Source of the DNA: Mycolicibacterium septicum DSM 44393
GTDB taxonomy: Bacteria > Actinomycetota > Actinomycetes > Mycobacteriales > Mycobacteriaceae
NCBI RefSeq assembly: GCF_000455325.1
Contig: NZ_HG322951.1
Span: forward strand, 3,559,533-3,623,532
DNA: 64,000 bases
Direction of reading: 5' to 3'
The notes under the pieces were generated by a model. The model was not told where the DNA came from. It did no database searches and saw only the letters and a list, made by a program, of their open reading frames with translations. This document shows positions 45,762 to 54,644 of the stretch, piece after piece (positions within the stretch are counted from its first letter, which is position 1; every line of letters starts with the position of its first letter). Position numbers and translations under genes: made by a program.

Positions 45762-46220
45762 ATGACCGACCCGGTGCCGCACAGCGATGACGTGACCTGG
45801 ACCGATCCCACCTGCCCAGTGGCGCGCACTCTCGACCTCGTGGGGGACCGCTGGAGTCTGCTCATCGTCCGCGACGCCATGGACGGCGCGAGGGCGTTCA
45901 CCGACTTTCAGCAGCGCACCGGAATCGCGCGCAACATCCTCACCGACCGGCTGCGCCGTCTCGTCGAGCGCGGCATCCTCGATCGTGAGGTGGCCGCATC
46001 GGGCCGGCGGCAGATCTACACGCTCACCCGGGCCGGTCGTGACCTCTTCACCGTCGTGGTGGCGCTGCGCCAGTGGGGTGAGCGGCACGCGTTCGACGCT
46101 GACGAGGCTCGGTCGGCACTCGTCGACGAGCGCGGTCTCGTGCTCGCGGTATTGCGCCCCACCGATTCGCGCGGTGTCCCGGTGGATCCGGACAGCACAT
46201 CCGTGCGGAAGGACTACTGA
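45762..46220 (+). CDS. HxlR-family transcriptional regulator
   Basis: A 152-residue winged-helix regulator; ATG 45762 follows AAGGGGG; GTG 45759 is one codon upstream. Family core: CPVARTLDLVGDRWSLLIVRDAMDGARAFTDFQQRTGIARNILTDRLRRLVERGIL. A single N-terminal Cys in DPTCPVA is conserved in HxlR proteins that sense electrophiles. A C-terminal extension beyond about 110 (RSALVDERGLVLAVLRP) is short. Probable regulator of the MFS gene. Overlaps treZ end by 7 bases. Confidence 0.9.
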   Translation: MTDPVPHSDDVTWTDPTCPVARTLDLVGDRWSLLIVRDAMDGARAFTDFQQRTGIARNILTDRLRRLVERGILDREVAASGRRQIYTLTRAGRDLFTVVVALRQWGERHAFDADEARSALVDERGLVLAVLRPTDSRGVPVDPDSTSVRKDY

Positions 46221-47947
46221 ACGCGTTCGGTGCGCAGGATCGCGAAGGAATGGCCGGCCAATAGCGTGGCGCCGGAACCGATGTCGGGTTCTTCCCAGGC
46301 CGCGAGCAGTTCGCCCGTCACCGGCACGGACACAGCGTCGGAACCGAGGTTGCAGGCGATCGACAGGGCACCACGGTGCAGGACGATCCAACGCTGCTGT
46401 TCGTCGAAGTCGATCGACATGTGATCGAGCCACGGATCGGCGAGGTCGGGCTCGGTGCGCCGCAGCGCGATCAGCTCCCGATAGGTCCTGTGCAGCCGAC
46501 CGTGGTCGCCGTCGGAGACCTCGCTCCAGTCCAGTTTTGACCGCAGGAATGTCTCCGGGTCCTGCGGATCCGGGATCTCGTCGGCATCCCAGCCGTGCTC
46601 GGCGAACTCGGCCTTACGGCCCTCGGCGGTGGCGCGGGCCAGTTCCGGCTCGGGATGCGAACTGAAGAACTGGAACGGTGAGGAGGATCCCCATTCCTCG
46701 CCCATGAAAAGCATTGCCGTATAGGGTGATCCGAGCGCAAGTGCGGCCTTGACGGCCAGCTGGCCGAAGGTCAGGAGCTGCGATGGCCGATCGCCGACGG
46801 CGCGGTTGCCGACCTGGTCGTGGGTGAGGGTGTAGGCCAGCAGTCGGGTGCCCGGAATGGTGGCGGTGTCCAACGGACGGCCGTGTCTGCGATGACGGAA
46901 CGACGAATAGGTTCCGGCGTGGAAATATCCGTGCTTGAGCGTCTGTGCCAGGGTGGCCAGCGATCCGAAATCGGCGTAGTAGCCCTGACGTTCACCCGAC
47001 ACCGCGGTATGGATGGCGTGGTGGACGTCGTCGTCCCACTGTGCGGTCAGGCCGAAGCCGCCACGGTCGCGCGGGGTGATCAGCCGGGGGTCGTTCAGGT
47101 CGCTTTCGGCGATCAACGAGAGGGGACGGCCGAGTACTTCGGCCAGGGCGTCGGTCTCGGCCGCCAGTTCCTCGAGCAGATGGATCGCGGTCGTATCCGC
47201 CAGCGCATGCACCGCATCCAGACGCAGACCGTCGGCGTGGAAGTCGCGCATCCAGCGCAGCGCACAATCGATGATGTAGGTGCGCACCTCGTCGGCGTCG
47301 GCATCGGACAGGTTGATCGAACTGCCCCACGGATTGCTGCCGGTCGACAGATACGGACCGAACCGCGGCAGGTAGTTGCCCGACGGCCCGAGGTGGTTGA
47401 ACACCGCGTCGATCAGCACGCCGAGTCCACGTGCGTGGCAGGCGTCGATCAGCCGGACGAGGCCGTCCGGCCCGCCGTAGGGTTCGTGCACCGCGTACCA
47501 GAGCACCCCGTCATAGCCCCAGCCGTAGGTGCCGTTGAACGCATTGACCGGCATCAACTCCACGAAATCGACACCCAGATCCACCAGGTGGTCGAGCTTC
47601 TCGGTGGCGGCATCGAATGTGCCCTCGGGAGTGAAGGTTCCGGTGTGAAGTTCGTAGATCACCCCGCCGCAGATGGACCGGCCCGCCCACCGGGCGTCGG
47701 TCCAGGCGTCCGGCGCGGGCTGCCACAGCTGTGAGCGTTCATGCACCCCGTCGGGCTGGCGCGCTGAGCGAGGATCCGGCAATACCGTGGCGTCCTCGTC
47801 GAGAACGAACCCATACCGGGCGTCGGCGCGGCAGCTGACCTCGGCCCGCCACCAGCCGTCGGCGGTGCGCGTCATCTCGTGTAGCGCTCCGTCCACGTCG
47901 ACCCGCACGCGGTCGGGCTTCGGTGCCCACACGGTGAATTCAGTCAT
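46214..47947 (-). CDS. treZ: Malto-oligosyltrehalose trehalohydrolase
   Basis: A 577-residue GH13 enzyme from ATG 47947. An N-terminal CBM48-like domain (FTVWAPKPDRVRVDVDG) precedes the barrel: YELHTGTFTPEGTFDAA, DAVFNHLG, GLRLDAVHAL (nucleophile Asp), IAESDLND (acid Glu) and TLTHDQVGNR. TreZ releases trehalose from the maltooligosyl-trehalose made by TreY. It overlaps treY by 8 bases. Last gene of the four-gene leftward operon; homologous to Rv1562c. Confidence 0.95.
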   Translation of the reverse strand: MTEFTVWAPKPDRVRVDVDGALHEMTRTADGWWRAEVSCRADARYGFVLDEDATVLPDPRSARQPDGVHERSQLWQPAPDAWTDARWAGRSICGGVIYELHTGTFTPEGTFDAATEKLDHLVDLGVDFVELMPVNAFNGTYGWGYDGVLWYAVHEPYGGPDGLVRLIDACHARGLGVLIDAVFNHLGPSGNYLPRFGPYLSTGSNPWGSSINLSDADADEVRTYIIDCALRWMRDFHADGLRLDAVHALADTTAIHLLEELAAETDALAEVLGRPLSLIAESDLNDPRLITPRDRGGFGLTAQWDDDVHHAIHTAVSGERQGYYADFGSLATLAQTLKHGYFHAGTYSSFRHRRHGRPLDTATIPGTRLLAYTLTHDQVGNRAVGDRPSQLLTFGQLAVKAALALGSPYTAMLFMGEEWGSSSPFQFFSSHPEPELARATAEGRKAEFAEHGWDADEIPDPQDPETFLRSKLDWSEVSDGDHGRLHRTYRELIALRRTEPDLADPWLDHMSIDFDEQQRWIVLHRGALSIACNLGSDAVSVPVTGELLAAWEEPDIGSGATLLAGHSFAILRTERVQ

Positions 47948-50207
47948 CCGTGCGCTCCAGCAAGGCCACCGGCGAATCGGCGAGCAGGTCGGTCAGCGGC
48001 ACCAGCCCGGCCCACCGCCGGCCACTGAGCCGATCCAGCCACCGGCCGTCGGGCAAGGGCAATGCCGTATCGGCCCAGCCGGTTTCGGCCAGTGCCACGG
48101 TCCACCGGCACGCGGCCACCACGACATCCTGACCGCGCCGAAACGACACCAGGTGTGCTGCGGCGCTACCGGTGGCGGGCAGCGGCGTGTAGCCGCCGGC
48201 CCGGAAGGTCGCCGGCCGCGCGCGGCGCAGTGTCAGCGCAGCCGTGGTCACCCGCAGCTTGTCGTCGTCCCCGCGCTCCAAAGCATCACGCAGCGCCGCA
48301 TGGTCGACGGGGCGCCGGTTGTCCGGATCGACCAGACTGTCCTCGGTCGTTTCGGTGCCCTGGTAGACGTCGGGAATGCCGGGCGCGGTCAGCTGGATGA
48401 GTTTCTGGCCCAGGCTGTCGTTTCGGGCATGCGCGGCGAGCCGACCCACCAGCGCCGTCAGTTCGGCTGCGACCGGCCCGTCGAGGACCCGGTCCAGCCA
48501 ACCGTGCACCTCGTTCTCGAAGTCCACGCACGGATCATGCCAGGAGGTTCGGGCGGCGGCTTCCCGGATCGCCTTCTCGACGTAGGCGTGCAACCGGGAA
48601 CGAAGCTCGTCGGTGACGGCTCCGTCCGCCGGCCAGACGCCGAAAATGTTCTGCCACAGAAACAGTGCGGTGTCCCGGTCCGGGGGAGTGGACGATGCCG
48701 ACCACCGCTCGACCGAATCGGCCCACGTCTGGGGGACCTGGGACAGCAGCCCGATGCGGGTGCGGACGTCCTCACCGCGCTTGGTGTCGTGGGTCGACAA
48801 CGTGGTCATCGCCTTCGGCCAGGCGCGCATCCGCGTCGTCGTCCGCTGGTGGAACTCGGCTGCCGTCACCCCGAACAACTCTGGCGCACCGCCGACCTCG
48901 TTGAGCGACACCAGTCGGGCGTCGCGGTAGAACAGGCAGTCCTCGACCGCCTTGGCCGTGGCCGCACCGCACAGTTGGTTGAACCGGGACACCACCTCGT
49001 CGCTGGTGGACAGGGCCGTCGCGACGGTGGACAGCGTGTCGGTCAGTTCCGGTGCGGCCCAGGATGTCTCCTGCACGGCTACCGGAAGGGTCGCGCCGAG
49101 CGCCGGATAGTCACTGCGGTACACGCCGATCCTGCTGATCAGTGCGGCCACCGCGGACGGCAGCAGCGGGTCCTGCCTCGCGGTCACCGCCGTGATGGCC
49201 CGGCACAGCCGGCTCAATTCGCTGGCCAGGGTGTCGGTGACCGCCTCGGTCTTTAGCGTGCGTTCGGCGTCGGGGTCCGGGCGCCCACTCACCGCGGTGA
49301 GCGGGCTTTCGCCGGACGGGGCGATGAACAGTCCACCGACCTCGCGCAGCGCATCGTACCCGGTGGTGCCGTCGACGGGCAGTGACGCATCGAGGCTCTC
49401 GTCGGCGGCCAGGATCTTCTCGACCACGATCCAGGCCTCGGGACCGGTGAGTTCGCGCAACCACCCCAGATAGCCTGCGGGGTCGGACAATCCGTCCGGA
49501 TGGTCGATCCGCAGGCCGTCCACCAGGCCCTCGTCGAACCAGCGCTTCACCTCCACGTGGCTCGCGTCGAAGACGGTGCGGTCCTCCTGGCGCAGCGCCG
49601 CCAGGGAGGTGATCGAGAAGAAGCGGCGGTAGCCGCAGATCCCGGTGCGCCAACCCGTCAGCCGGTAGTGCTGGCGGTCATGGACCTCGCTGCCGGTGCC
49701 CGAGCCGGTTCCGGGCGCCACCGGGAAGACCAGGTCGCCCAGCCGCAGCACGTCGCCGTCGAGCACCAGGTCGGCGACATCGTCGTCGGAACCCAGGACC
49801 GGCAACACGATCCGCCCGCCGTCGAGCTCCCAATCGATGTCGAAGTAGTCCGCGTAGGTTGAGGCGCGGCCATGCCGCAGCAGATCCCACCACCAAGGGT
49901 TCTGCTCGGGCTGGGCGACGCCGACGTGGTTGGGCACGATGTCCACGATCAGGCCCATGCCGCGGGATCGGGCAGCCTCTGACAATCGGCGCAGTCCCTC
50001 CCTGCCACCGAGGGCGGCCGACACCGTGGTGGGATCGGTGACGTCGTAGCCGTGGGTGGATCCATGCGCGGCGGTCAGGATCGGCGACAGGTAGAGATGC
50101 GAGATTCCCAGCCGGTCGAGATAGTCCAGGAGATTCACCGCGTCATCGAATGTGCAACAGTCCCCGCGCATCTGGAGCCGATACGTGGACAGGACCTGGC
50201 TGGGCAT
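47940..50207 (-). CDS. treY: Malto-oligosyltrehalose synthase
   Basis: A 755-residue GH13 enzyme from ATG 50207 (MPSQVLSTYRLQMRGDCCTFDDA). Signatures: GISHLYLSPILTAAHGSTHGYDVTDP, GLIVDIVPNHVG, DGLRIDHPDGLSDP (nucleophile Asp) and WIVVEKILAADESL (Glu). It isomerises the reducing-end alpha-1,4 bond of glucans to alpha,alpha-1,1, giving maltooligosyl trehalose. The start is one base after the treX stop; the stop overlaps the treZ ATG. The frame is open upstream to 50471, across treX, without homology. Confidence 0.95.
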   Translation of the reverse strand: MPSQVLSTYRLQMRGDCCTFDDAVNLLDYLDRLGISHLYLSPILTAAHGSTHGYDVTDPTTVSAALGGREGLRRLSEAARSRGMGLIVDIVPNHVGVAQPEQNPWWWDLLRHGRASTYADYFDIDWELDGGRIVLPVLGSDDDVADLVLDGDVLRLGDLVFPVAPGTGSGTGSEVHDRQHYRLTGWRTGICGYRRFFSITSLAALRQEDRTVFDASHVEVKRWFDEGLVDGLRIDHPDGLSDPAGYLGWLRELTGPEAWIVVEKILAADESLDASLPVDGTTGYDALREVGGLFIAPSGESPLTAVSGRPDPDAERTLKTEAVTDTLASELSRLCRAITAVTARQDPLLPSAVAALISRIGVYRSDYPALGATLPVAVQETSWAAPELTDTLSTVATALSTSDEVVSRFNQLCGAATAKAVEDCLFYRDARLVSLNEVGGAPELFGVTAAEFHQRTTTRMRAWPKAMTTLSTHDTKRGEDVRTRIGLLSQVPQTWADSVERWSASSTPPDRDTALFLWQNIFGVWPADGAVTDELRSRLHAYVEKAIREAAARTSWHDPCVDFENEVHGWLDRVLDGPVAAELTALVGRLAAHARNDSLGQKLIQLTAPGIPDVYQGTETTEDSLVDPDNRRPVDHAALRDALERGDDDKLRVTTAALTLRRARPATFRAGGYTPLPATGSAAAHLVSFRRGQDVVVAACRWTVALAETGWADTALPLPDGRWLDRLSGRRWAGLVPLTDLLADSPVALLERTDD

Positions 50208-50208
50208 A

Positions 50209-52377
50209 TCAGGCCGTCTTGCGCAGCACGAGCAGTGAGCGGGCCTGTAGTGAGATCTTCTCGCCCGCGGCCACCACGAGACCGGAATCGCCGGTCGGGC
50301 TGGCGGTGTCGAGGTCGCCGGTCCATTCGGCGGCGTAATCGCCGTTCGGGGTGACGAAGTCCTGCTCGTGGTCGTTGGCGTTGAAGCACAACAGGAATGT
50401 GTCGTCGACGACGCGTTCACCTCGGGCGTTGGGGGCCGGGATGGAATCGCCGTTGAGGAACACCGCGACACAGGTACCCAACCCGGTGCCCCAGTCCTCG
50501 GGGGTCATCTCGGTCCCCGCCGGGGTGAGCCACGCGATGTCGCGGACCTGGTCACCGCTGCGGATCGGCTTGCCCTCGAAGAACCGGCGGCGCCGAAACG
50601 CGGGATGGCGCTTGCGGAATGCGAGCACCTTACGCGTGAACTCCAGATGGTCGGCGTTGCTCTCGAGCCGCGACCAGTCCATCCAGGACAGCTCGGAGTC
50701 CTGGCAGTACACATTGTTGTTGCCCAACTGGGTCCGACCGATCTCGTCGCCGTGGGCGATCATCGGGGTGCCCTGCGACAGCATCAGTGTCCCCATGATG
50801 TTGCGCATCTGCTTGGCGCGCAGGGCCAGGATCTCCGGGTCGTCGGTCGGGCCCTCGACGCCACAGTTCCACGAGCGGTTGTGGCTCTCGCCGTCGCGGT
50901 TGTCCTCACCGTTGGCCTCGTTGTGCTTCTCGTTGTAGGACACCAGGTCGTTGAGGGTGAACCCGTCGTGGCAGGTGACGAAGTTGATGCTGGCGCCGGG
51001 CCGGCGGCCGGTGGCCTCGTAGAGGTCCGAGGAGCCGGTGAGCCGGGACGCGAACTCGCCGAGCGTCGAGGGTTCGCCGCGCCAGTAGTCACGCACGGTG
51101 TCGCGGTACTTGCCGTTCCACTCGGTCCACAAGCCGGGAAAGTTGCCTACCTGGTAGCCGCCCTCGCCGATGTCCCACGGTTCGGCGATGAGCTTCACCT
51201 GGCTGACCACCGGGTCCTGCTGGACCAGGTCGAAGAACGCCGAAAGCCGGTCCACGTCATAGAATTCGCGGGCCAACGTCGAGGCCAGGTCGAACCGGAA
51301 CCCGTCGACGTGCATCTCCAGGACCCAGTACCGCAGAGAGTCCATGATCAGTTGCAGCGTGTGCGGGTGCCGGGCATTGAGGCTGTTGCCGGTTCCGGTG
51401 AAATCCTTGTAGTACTCGAGCTGCCCGTCGAGGAGCCGGTAGTAGGCGGCGTTGTCGATCCCGCGGAAGTTGATGGTGGGGCCGAGGTGGTTGCCTTCGG
51501 CGGTGTGGTTGTAGACCACGTCGAGGATGACCTCGATACCGGCATCGTGGAACGCCTTGACCATGGTCTTGAACTCGGCCACCGCGCCGCCGGCGTGCCT
51601 GGTGGCCGCGTATTGGAAGTGCGGGGCGAAGAAACCGACTGTGTTGTAGCCCCAGTAGTTTCGCAGCCCGAGGTCCAGCAGGCGATGGTCGTGCATGAAC
51701 TGGTGCACCGGCATCAGCTCGATCGCGGTGATGTTCAGCGACTGGAGGTGCTCGATGACCACAGGGTGGCTCAGCCCCGCATAGGTGCCCCGGAGTTCCT
51801 CGGGGATGCCCGGGTGCGTCTGGGTCATTCCCTTGACATGTGCCTCGTAGATGACCGTGTCGTGATACGGGGTCTTGGGTGAGCGGTCCGAACCCCATTG
51901 GAAGAACGGGTTGATCACCACGCTGGTCATGGTGTGGCCCAGGGAGTCGACCTGCGGCGGGGTTCCGGTGCCGGGAGGTTCGGCCGTCAGGTCGTAGGAG
52001 AACAGCGCCTGGCTGAAGTCGAAGTCGCCGTGGAACGACTTGCCGTAAGGGTCCAGCAGCAGCTTGCTGGGGTCACACCGATGTCCGGCGCCGGGATCCC
52101 ACGGGCCGTACACCCGGTACCCGTACCGCTGCCCGGGCGTCACAGTCGGCAGGTAGGCGTGCCAGACGTAGCCGTCGACCTCTTCGAGATTGATCCGGTG
52201 CTCGGTCCCGTCCTTGGCGATCAGACACAGCTCGACGCGTTCGGCGACTTCCGAGAACAGCGAGAAGTTGGTGCCCGCACCGTCATAGGTCGCGCCGAGC
52301 GGGTAGGCCTCGCCGGGCCAGACGGTCGACATCGGCGTGGGTACTGGAGATGACGGCACTGGAGAAGACGGTGGCAT
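50209..52377 (-). CDS. treX: Glycogen debranching enzyme
   Basis: A 722-residue isoamylase-type GH13 enzyme (GlgX family). ATG 52377 is used; ATG 52332 (MSTVWPGEAYPLGAT) is closer to the homologous core. CBM48 at the N-terminus, then YEAHVKGMTQTHPGIP, VILDVVYNHTAEG, VDGFRFDLASTL (Asp), LIAEPWDIG (Glu) and FVTCHDGFTLND. It removes alpha-1,6 branches of glycogen to feed TreY/TreZ. Position and length match Rv1564c. Four bases separate it from the upstream acyltransferase. Confidence 0.93.
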   Translation of the reverse strand: MPPSSPVPSSPVPTPMSTVWPGEAYPLGATYDGAGTNFSLFSEVAERVELCLIAKDGTEHRINLEEVDGYVWHAYLPTVTPGQRYGYRVYGPWDPGAGHRCDPSKLLLDPYGKSFHGDFDFSQALFSYDLTAEPPGTGTPPQVDSLGHTMTSVVINPFFQWGSDRSPKTPYHDTVIYEAHVKGMTQTHPGIPEELRGTYAGLSHPVVIEHLQSLNITAIELMPVHQFMHDHRLLDLGLRNYWGYNTVGFFAPHFQYAATRHAGGAVAEFKTMVKAFHDAGIEVILDVVYNHTAEGNHLGPTINFRGIDNAAYYRLLDGQLEYYKDFTGTGNSLNARHPHTLQLIMDSLRYWVLEMHVDGFRFDLASTLAREFYDVDRLSAFFDLVQQDPVVSQVKLIAEPWDIGEGGYQVGNFPGLWTEWNGKYRDTVRDYWRGEPSTLGEFASRLTGSSDLYEATGRRPGASINFVTCHDGFTLNDLVSYNEKHNEANGEDNRDGESHNRSWNCGVEGPTDDPEILALRAKQMRNIMGTLMLSQGTPMIAHGDEIGRTQLGNNNVYCQDSELSWMDWSRLESNADHLEFTRKVLAFRKRHPAFRRRRFFEGKPIRSGDQVRDIAWLTPAGTEMTPEDWGTGLGTCVAVFLNGDSIPAPNARGERVVDDTFLLCFNANDHEQDFVTPNGDYAAEWTGDLDTASPTGDSGLVVAAGEKISLQARSLLVLRKTA

Positions 52378-52381
52378 GGGT

Positions 52382-54553
52382 TCACCACCAACCGGTGGCC
52401 GCCGCCATCTGGCGGCCCAGTTCACCTGTCATCGTGCGCATGTACGTCGTGGAGATGTGGTGGGAATCGTGATACAGCAACACATTTCCCTCCACCACGC
52501 GGCAATAGTCCTTACGGCACACCGCATCGCTCATGTCGAGTGGCTTGAGCAGAGGAAACCTTCCGACGAAATCCAGCGTGGGGTTGTGGTCGGAGAGTAC
52601 CTTGGACCGCTCTAGGCCGCAGGAGATGGAGTCGCCGCCGTTGGCCAGGCAGTCGTAGGGGAAGTACGGCTGGCCGTTTCGGGTCAGCCACGGAGTATCG
52701 CGCATCGCCAGAACCGGAATGTTGTTCTGCGAGAGAGTTTCCCAGATTCCGATATAGGTGCCCGGCATCACGTCACCTGGCTTGATGTTCCATGGCCGGG
52801 TGGAGGTGGTGAACACATAGTCGGGCCGGTCGGTGATGAGCCGGGACATCACCTTTTCGTTCCACTCATGGCATTTCGGATACGGGCGGTTGTCGCCCAT
52901 CACCAGCGGTGTTTCCTCCGTGGTCAGAGGACAACCCATCTTGAGGTAGGTGACGACCTTGAAGTTGTGCAGGCGGCCCAGCAGGTCCAGGGCGGTGATC
53001 CAGTGCTCGGCGTGCGACCCGCCGGCCACCGCGACGGTGCGCGGGGAGTCTTTGTCGCCGTAGGTGCAGTTGATGATGTCGGTGTTGCCGAAATCGCTGA
53101 TACAGCCGTCCGTCGTGGAGGCCGGCAGGTCGTCCTTCGCTTCGAGCACCGTGGGGCGCATGGGCAGTTTGGGTACCCGCGCGTGGTCGATCAGTGCTCG
53201 TGCTCCCGGATAGTCGCGGGCCGACAGCCCCGACAGTTCCTTGCCGTTGGCGCGCTGCACGGTGACATGCTCACGCCAGGTGAACGACGTGGCGGTCAGG
53301 GCGACACCGAGAAGGCCGACGATCGAGCCGACAACGATGGTGGGCCGGCGCAGACGGACCCGTAGCGGAACGGCAGGTGCCGCGGTGGTGGCGGCCTTGG
53401 CCTTCTGCGACCGCAGTGGCTCCTCGATGTAGCGCGTGGTGAGCCAGGCCAGAACGCCCGACACGAGCAGCACGACCGTGCCCTCGAGGAAGTTGGCGTG
53501 GGCATGGCCCGAGTAGGACAGCCAGAAGATCAGCAACGGCCAGTGCCACAGGTACAACGAGTAGGCCATCGAGCCCAGCGATACGAACGGCTTTGTCGCC
53601 AGCATCCGGTTGGGTGCGGGCAACCGCTGGCCCGCGCTCGGATCGTCGATCCGGTTGGCAGCGGTCAGGATGAAGATGACGGTGGCGCCGACCGGAACCA
53701 GAGTCCACGGCCCGGGAAACTCCTTGACGCCGTCGAGCCACCAGCCACACGTCAGGATCGCGGCCAGCGAGACGGTCGCCAGGACGGTGCGCAACCACAT
53801 CGGCCACCGCACCGCCGGTACCAGCGCCCCGGCGAGCGCCCCGACGAGCAGTTCCCAGCCGCGGGCGAAGCTGTTGTAGTAGGCGGTGGCCTGATCGTTG
53901 TTGTGGGCGATGATCGCGTACACGAAAGACGCGATGGTCAGCGCGCTCAGTAAAACGATGAACGCGGTGCGCAGATGGCGGCCGAACAGCCGACGGCCCA
54001 GGAAAGCGAACCCGAAGACCAGCAACAGGAAGGCCACATAGAACTGCCCCTGGACGGACATCGACCAGATGTGTTGGAGCGGGCTGACCGCCTCACCGGC
54101 GCGAAGGTAGTCCGCGGCCGTGTTGGCCAGTTCCCAGTTCTGGTAGTAGCCCAGGCTTGCCAGGCTTTGGTCAGCAAACGTTTCCCAGCGGGTCTCGGGC
54201 TGCACCAGGATCGTCAGCACGGCGGCTGCGGCAAGCACCACCACCAGTGCGGGAAGCAGGCGTCGAATCAACCGGACCACTTCGGGAAGCGGCCACAGCG
54301 GCGCATCCGGATTGAGGGCGATCCGCAGGATCTTGCCGCCGAAGAAGAATCCGGACAGCGCCAGGAAAACGTCGACACCACCGGAAACCCGGCCGAACCA
54401 AATGTGGAACATCGCCACGAGGGCGATGGCGATGCCGCGCAGTCCGTCCAGATCGTGGCGGTAGAAACCCGATGCACGGGTACCCATGACTGCGCGTGGA
54501 ACGGAACCGGATTCGGTGCCGGGCTCCGTCCGGGGGGCGTCAAGGGTTTTCAT
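52382..54553 (-). CDS. Acyltransferase-3/SGNH membrane O-acyltransferase
   Basis: A 723-residue protein from ATG 54553. The N-terminal about 420 residues are an OafA-like acyltransferase-3 domain with about ten helices (RHDLDGLRGIAIALVAMFH, GGVDVFLALSGF, HIWSMSVQGQFY, YSLYLWHWPLLIF). A helix near 440 leads to an extracytoplasmic SGNH-like domain: VAGGSHAEHW and the C-terminal DSHHIS. This type acylates cell-surface polysaccharides or lipids. Homologous to Rv1565c. First gene of the operon with treX-treY-treZ; substrate unknown. Intracellular glycogen enzymes and a surface acyltransferase in one operon is noteworthy. Confidence 0.88.
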   Translation of the reverse strand: MKTLDAPRTEPGTESGSVPRAVMGTRASGFYRHDLDGLRGIAIALVAMFHIWFGRVSGGVDVFLALSGFFFGGKILRIALNPDAPLWPLPEVVRLIRRLLPALVVVLAAAAVLTILVQPETRWETFADQSLASLGYYQNWELANTAADYLRAGEAVSPLQHIWSMSVQGQFYVAFLLLVFGFAFLGRRLFGRHLRTAFIVLLSALTIASFVYAIIAHNNDQATAYYNSFARGWELLVGALAGALVPAVRWPMWLRTVLATVSLAAILTCGWWLDGVKEFPGPWTLVPVGATVIFILTAANRIDDPSAGQRLPAPNRMLATKPFVSLGSMAYSLYLWHWPLLIFWLSYSGHAHANFLEGTVVLLVSGVLAWLTTRYIEEPLRSQKAKAATTAAPAVPLRVRLRRPTIVVGSIVGLLGVALTATSFTWREHVTVQRANGKELSGLSARDYPGARALIDHARVPKLPMRPTVLEAKDDLPASTTDGCISDFGNTDIINCTYGDKDSPRTVAVAGGSHAEHWITALDLLGRLHNFKVVTYLKMGCPLTTEETPLVMGDNRPYPKCHEWNEKVMSRLITDRPDYVFTTSTRPWNIKPGDVMPGTYIGIWETLSQNNIPVLAMRDTPWLTRNGQPYFPYDCLANGGDSISCGLERSKVLSDHNPTLDFVGRFPLLKPLDMSDAVCRKDYCRVVEGNVLLYHDSHHISTTYMRTMTGELGRQMAAATGWW

Positions 54554-54608
54554 GGTCGAGGCCAATTTACCTAACATCGGCCTGCCGCTCACATTTCGGA
54601 TGCGTGCG

Positions 54609-54636
54609 TCACAGTCTGTGAGCAAAGGGCTAGGCT
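54609..54636 (+). promoter_or_regulatory. Putative leaderless bioA promoter with 13-bp dyad
   Basis: TAGGCT at 54631-54636 is a -10 candidate, 8 bases before GTG 54645, so transcription would begin at or next to the start codon. TCACAG-T-CTGTGA (54609-54621) is a perfect dyad overlapping the expected -35. It is unrelated in sequence to the TGAAC/GTTCA sites of bioF and bioB. Confidence 0.45.
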
Positions 54637-54644
54637 GCCCGACT

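Noticed and set aside
50208..50471. Extension of treY upstream into treX
   Set aside because: Low-complexity Ser/Thr/Pro shadow of treX; TreY homology starts at ATG 50207.
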